Shown: one piece after another, positions 4,805-5,475 of the stretch
How positions within the stretch are numbered: the stretch's first letter is position 1
Layout: each line of letters opens with the position of its first letter
Assembly (NCBI GenBank): GCA_947259865.1
Contig: CAMYNZ010000262.1
Coordinates: forward strand, 1-5,475
DNA length: 5,475 nt
Origin: an uncultured Desulfobacterales bacterium
GTDB taxonomy: Bacteria; Desulfobacterota; Desulfobacteria; Desulfobacterales; G020354645
Reading direction: 5' to 3'
Position numbers and translations under genes: made by a program
Notes under the pieces: model-generated
Told to the model about the DNA's origin: nothing
The model's input: only the letters and a program-made list of their open reading frames with translations
Databases searched by the model: none

Positions 4805-5001
4805 ACAAGGCACCGGATACTAACCGGCGGCGGCCGTGACACGAATCGAACAAGCCCCAATTTTCAACCCGAGATGCTGGATTTTCTGATTTACAACGGT
4901 ACCCGATTTACACGTCCCGGGAATAATTCCTAAAACGAAGACTTTTCAACCCTTACGCAGACATTTGAAACTGATTTCCTGGACGTGACACTAAATTACA
5001 C

Positions 5002-5007
5002 AGGAGG
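5002..5007 (+). promoter_or_regulatory. Shine-Dalgarno of the cupin gene
   Basis: AGGAGG ends five bases before the ATG at 5013, a near-ideal site. It confirms this start over the in-frame ATG five codons later. The gap upstream (4805-5012) shows no convincing promoter or T-run terminator. Confidence 0.75.
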
Positions 5008-5012
5008 GAGCC

Positions 5013-5423
5013 ATGCGAGTCATAAATATGAAAAGCTGCGAGGATGTTAAAATCGAAAAATTCCCATACAGAGGAAAACAATATGATGTAAAAGGCATCA
5101 GCGTTCGCTGGCTGTCCAAACACGGTGAAGACGACAGCGGCAATCCGGAATACGGCCTGCGGTTTTTTACCGCCCAGCCCGGTGGCGAGATACCCATTCA
5201 CAATCATTTCTACCACCAAACCATGTATATCGTCAGCGGAAAATTCGAATGCTATCAGTGCGATTCAAAAACCGACGATGTTGTGAAAACAGTTATTTGC
5301 GGCCCCGGAGATGCCATTTACATCCCCAGCCTGGAACCCCATGGTATGAAAAACCTCAGCGATACGGATCCGGCCACTTTTTTGTGCTGTATTTGCAATG
5401 TCTACGATGACGAAGGTGTTTGA
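5013..5423 (+). CDS. Single-domain cupin protein
   Basis: A 136-residue protein holding one cupin barrel. Motif 1 is seen as G-G-E-I-P-I-H63-N-H65-x3-Q69 and then V-S-G (74-76). Motif 2 is G99-D-A-I-Y-I-P105 followed by H110 and N114. Three His ligands (63, 65, 110) fit a bound divalent metal. The fourth ligand, normally Glu, is Gln69, which is known from some dioxygenase-like cupins and changes metal chemistry. It has seven cysteines: C9, C80, C83, C96, C125, C126 and C128. A C-C-x-C lies near the end and a C-x2-C at 80-83, an unusual amount for a cupin and consistent with a reducing cytoplasm. Function is unknown. Such small cupins act as isomerases, dioxygenases, ligand sensors or storage-binding proteins. 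An open frame starts 8 bases after the stop, so the gene may lead an operon that continues beyond the window. Confidence 0.88.
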   Translation: MRVINMKSCEDVKIEKFPYRGKQYDVKGISVRWLSKHGEDDSGNPEYGLRFFTAQPGGEIPIHNHFYHQTMYIVSGKFECYQCDSKTDDVVKTVICGPGDAIYIPSLEPHGMKNLSDTDPATFLCCICNVYDDEGV

Positions 5424-5431
5424 CCGGGAAC

Positions 5432-5475
5432 ATGGAATCTTACCAATTCGGCAATCTCGCCATCGCCTTTGACAA
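5432..5475 (+). CDS. Start of an unidentified reading frame (cut by the window end)
   Basis: Fourteen complete codons from an ATG, reading MESYQFGNLAIAFD, stay open to the end of the window. The ATG lies 8 bases after the cupin stop. Only a weak GGGA precedes it, four bases away. The spacing and a plausible N-terminus suggest a real gene in the same operon as the cupin. The alternation of polar and hydrophobic residues is compatible with the first strand of a crotonase (enoyl-CoA hydratase) fold, but that is a guess from very little sequence. Confidence 0.45.
   Translation, partial: MESYQFGNLAIAFD

Noticed and set aside
4810..4836. CCGG/CCGG and GGC-rich stretch after the metallophosphoesterase gene as a terminator
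   Set aside because: The stem would be only four base pairs and no T-run follows, so a rho-independent terminator is not supported.
4874..4933. Small open frame of 19 codons in the gap before the cupin gene
   Set aside because: No ribosome binding site, no family resemblance, and length within chance.
4953..5219. 88-codon minus-strand open frame
   Set aside because: It is mostly opposite the cupin gene, whose motifs and AGGAGG site are convincing, and has no recognisable similarity.
1..5475. Defence system, CRISPR array, mobile element or phage signature
   Set aside because: No spaced repeats, transposase, integrase, toxin-antitoxin pair or nuclease was found. The lone sirtuin has no extra effector domain and no defence partner, so a ThsA/DSR-type role is not supported.

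Overview
The window reads as ordinary chromosome from an anaerobic, acyl-CoA-metabolising bacterium, most likely a Desulfobacterota (former Deltaproteobacteria) member. That assignment is an inference. It rests on an MJ0042-type zinc-ribbon protein, a FMN alpha-hydroxyacid dehydrogenase operon with a MaoC-like hotdog protein and a sirtuin, moderate base composition, and strong AGGAGG-type ribosome binding sites. No rRNA, tRNA, CRISPR array, insertion sequence, phage gene or recognisable defence system was seen.

Minus-strand block (2334 down to 1). Four genes lie head to tail: an FMN-dependent alpha-hydroxyacid dehydrogenase-like enzyme, a Sir2-family NAD-dependent protein deacylase, a MaoC-like hotdog protein, and the first 28 codons of an MFS-type transporter that leaves the window. 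The gaps are about 30, 11 and 1 bases, so this is very probably one operon. The last junction is extreme: the stop codon of the hotdog gene lies inside the transporter's Shine-Dalgarno sequence. Two of the enzymes lack residues their families normally use in catalysis or carboxylate binding. The operon may therefore act on an unusual substrate. A guess is uptake and modification of an organic acid as a CoA thioester, with the sirtuin removing the lysine acylation that such thioesters cause.

Divergent intergenic region (2335-2724). It carries tandem sigma70-like promoters facing right, a perfect 14-bp palindrome, and a tandem heptamer nested in an inverted repeat. These are good candidates for operators.

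Plus-strand block (2725-5475). A soluble protein with three zinc ribbons comes first, then a stand-alone TerB-like protein, a small calcineurin-like metallophosphoesterase, a cupin protein, and the start of another reading frame. Gaps of 311, 176 and 208 bases suggest separate transcription units, except for the cupin gene and the following frame (8-base gap). The leader before the TerB gene has a dense run of short palindromes that I cannot explain.

No complete new system can be claimed. The most interesting parts are the sirtuin-containing minus-strand operon with its altered active sites, and the two palindrome-rich non-coding regions.
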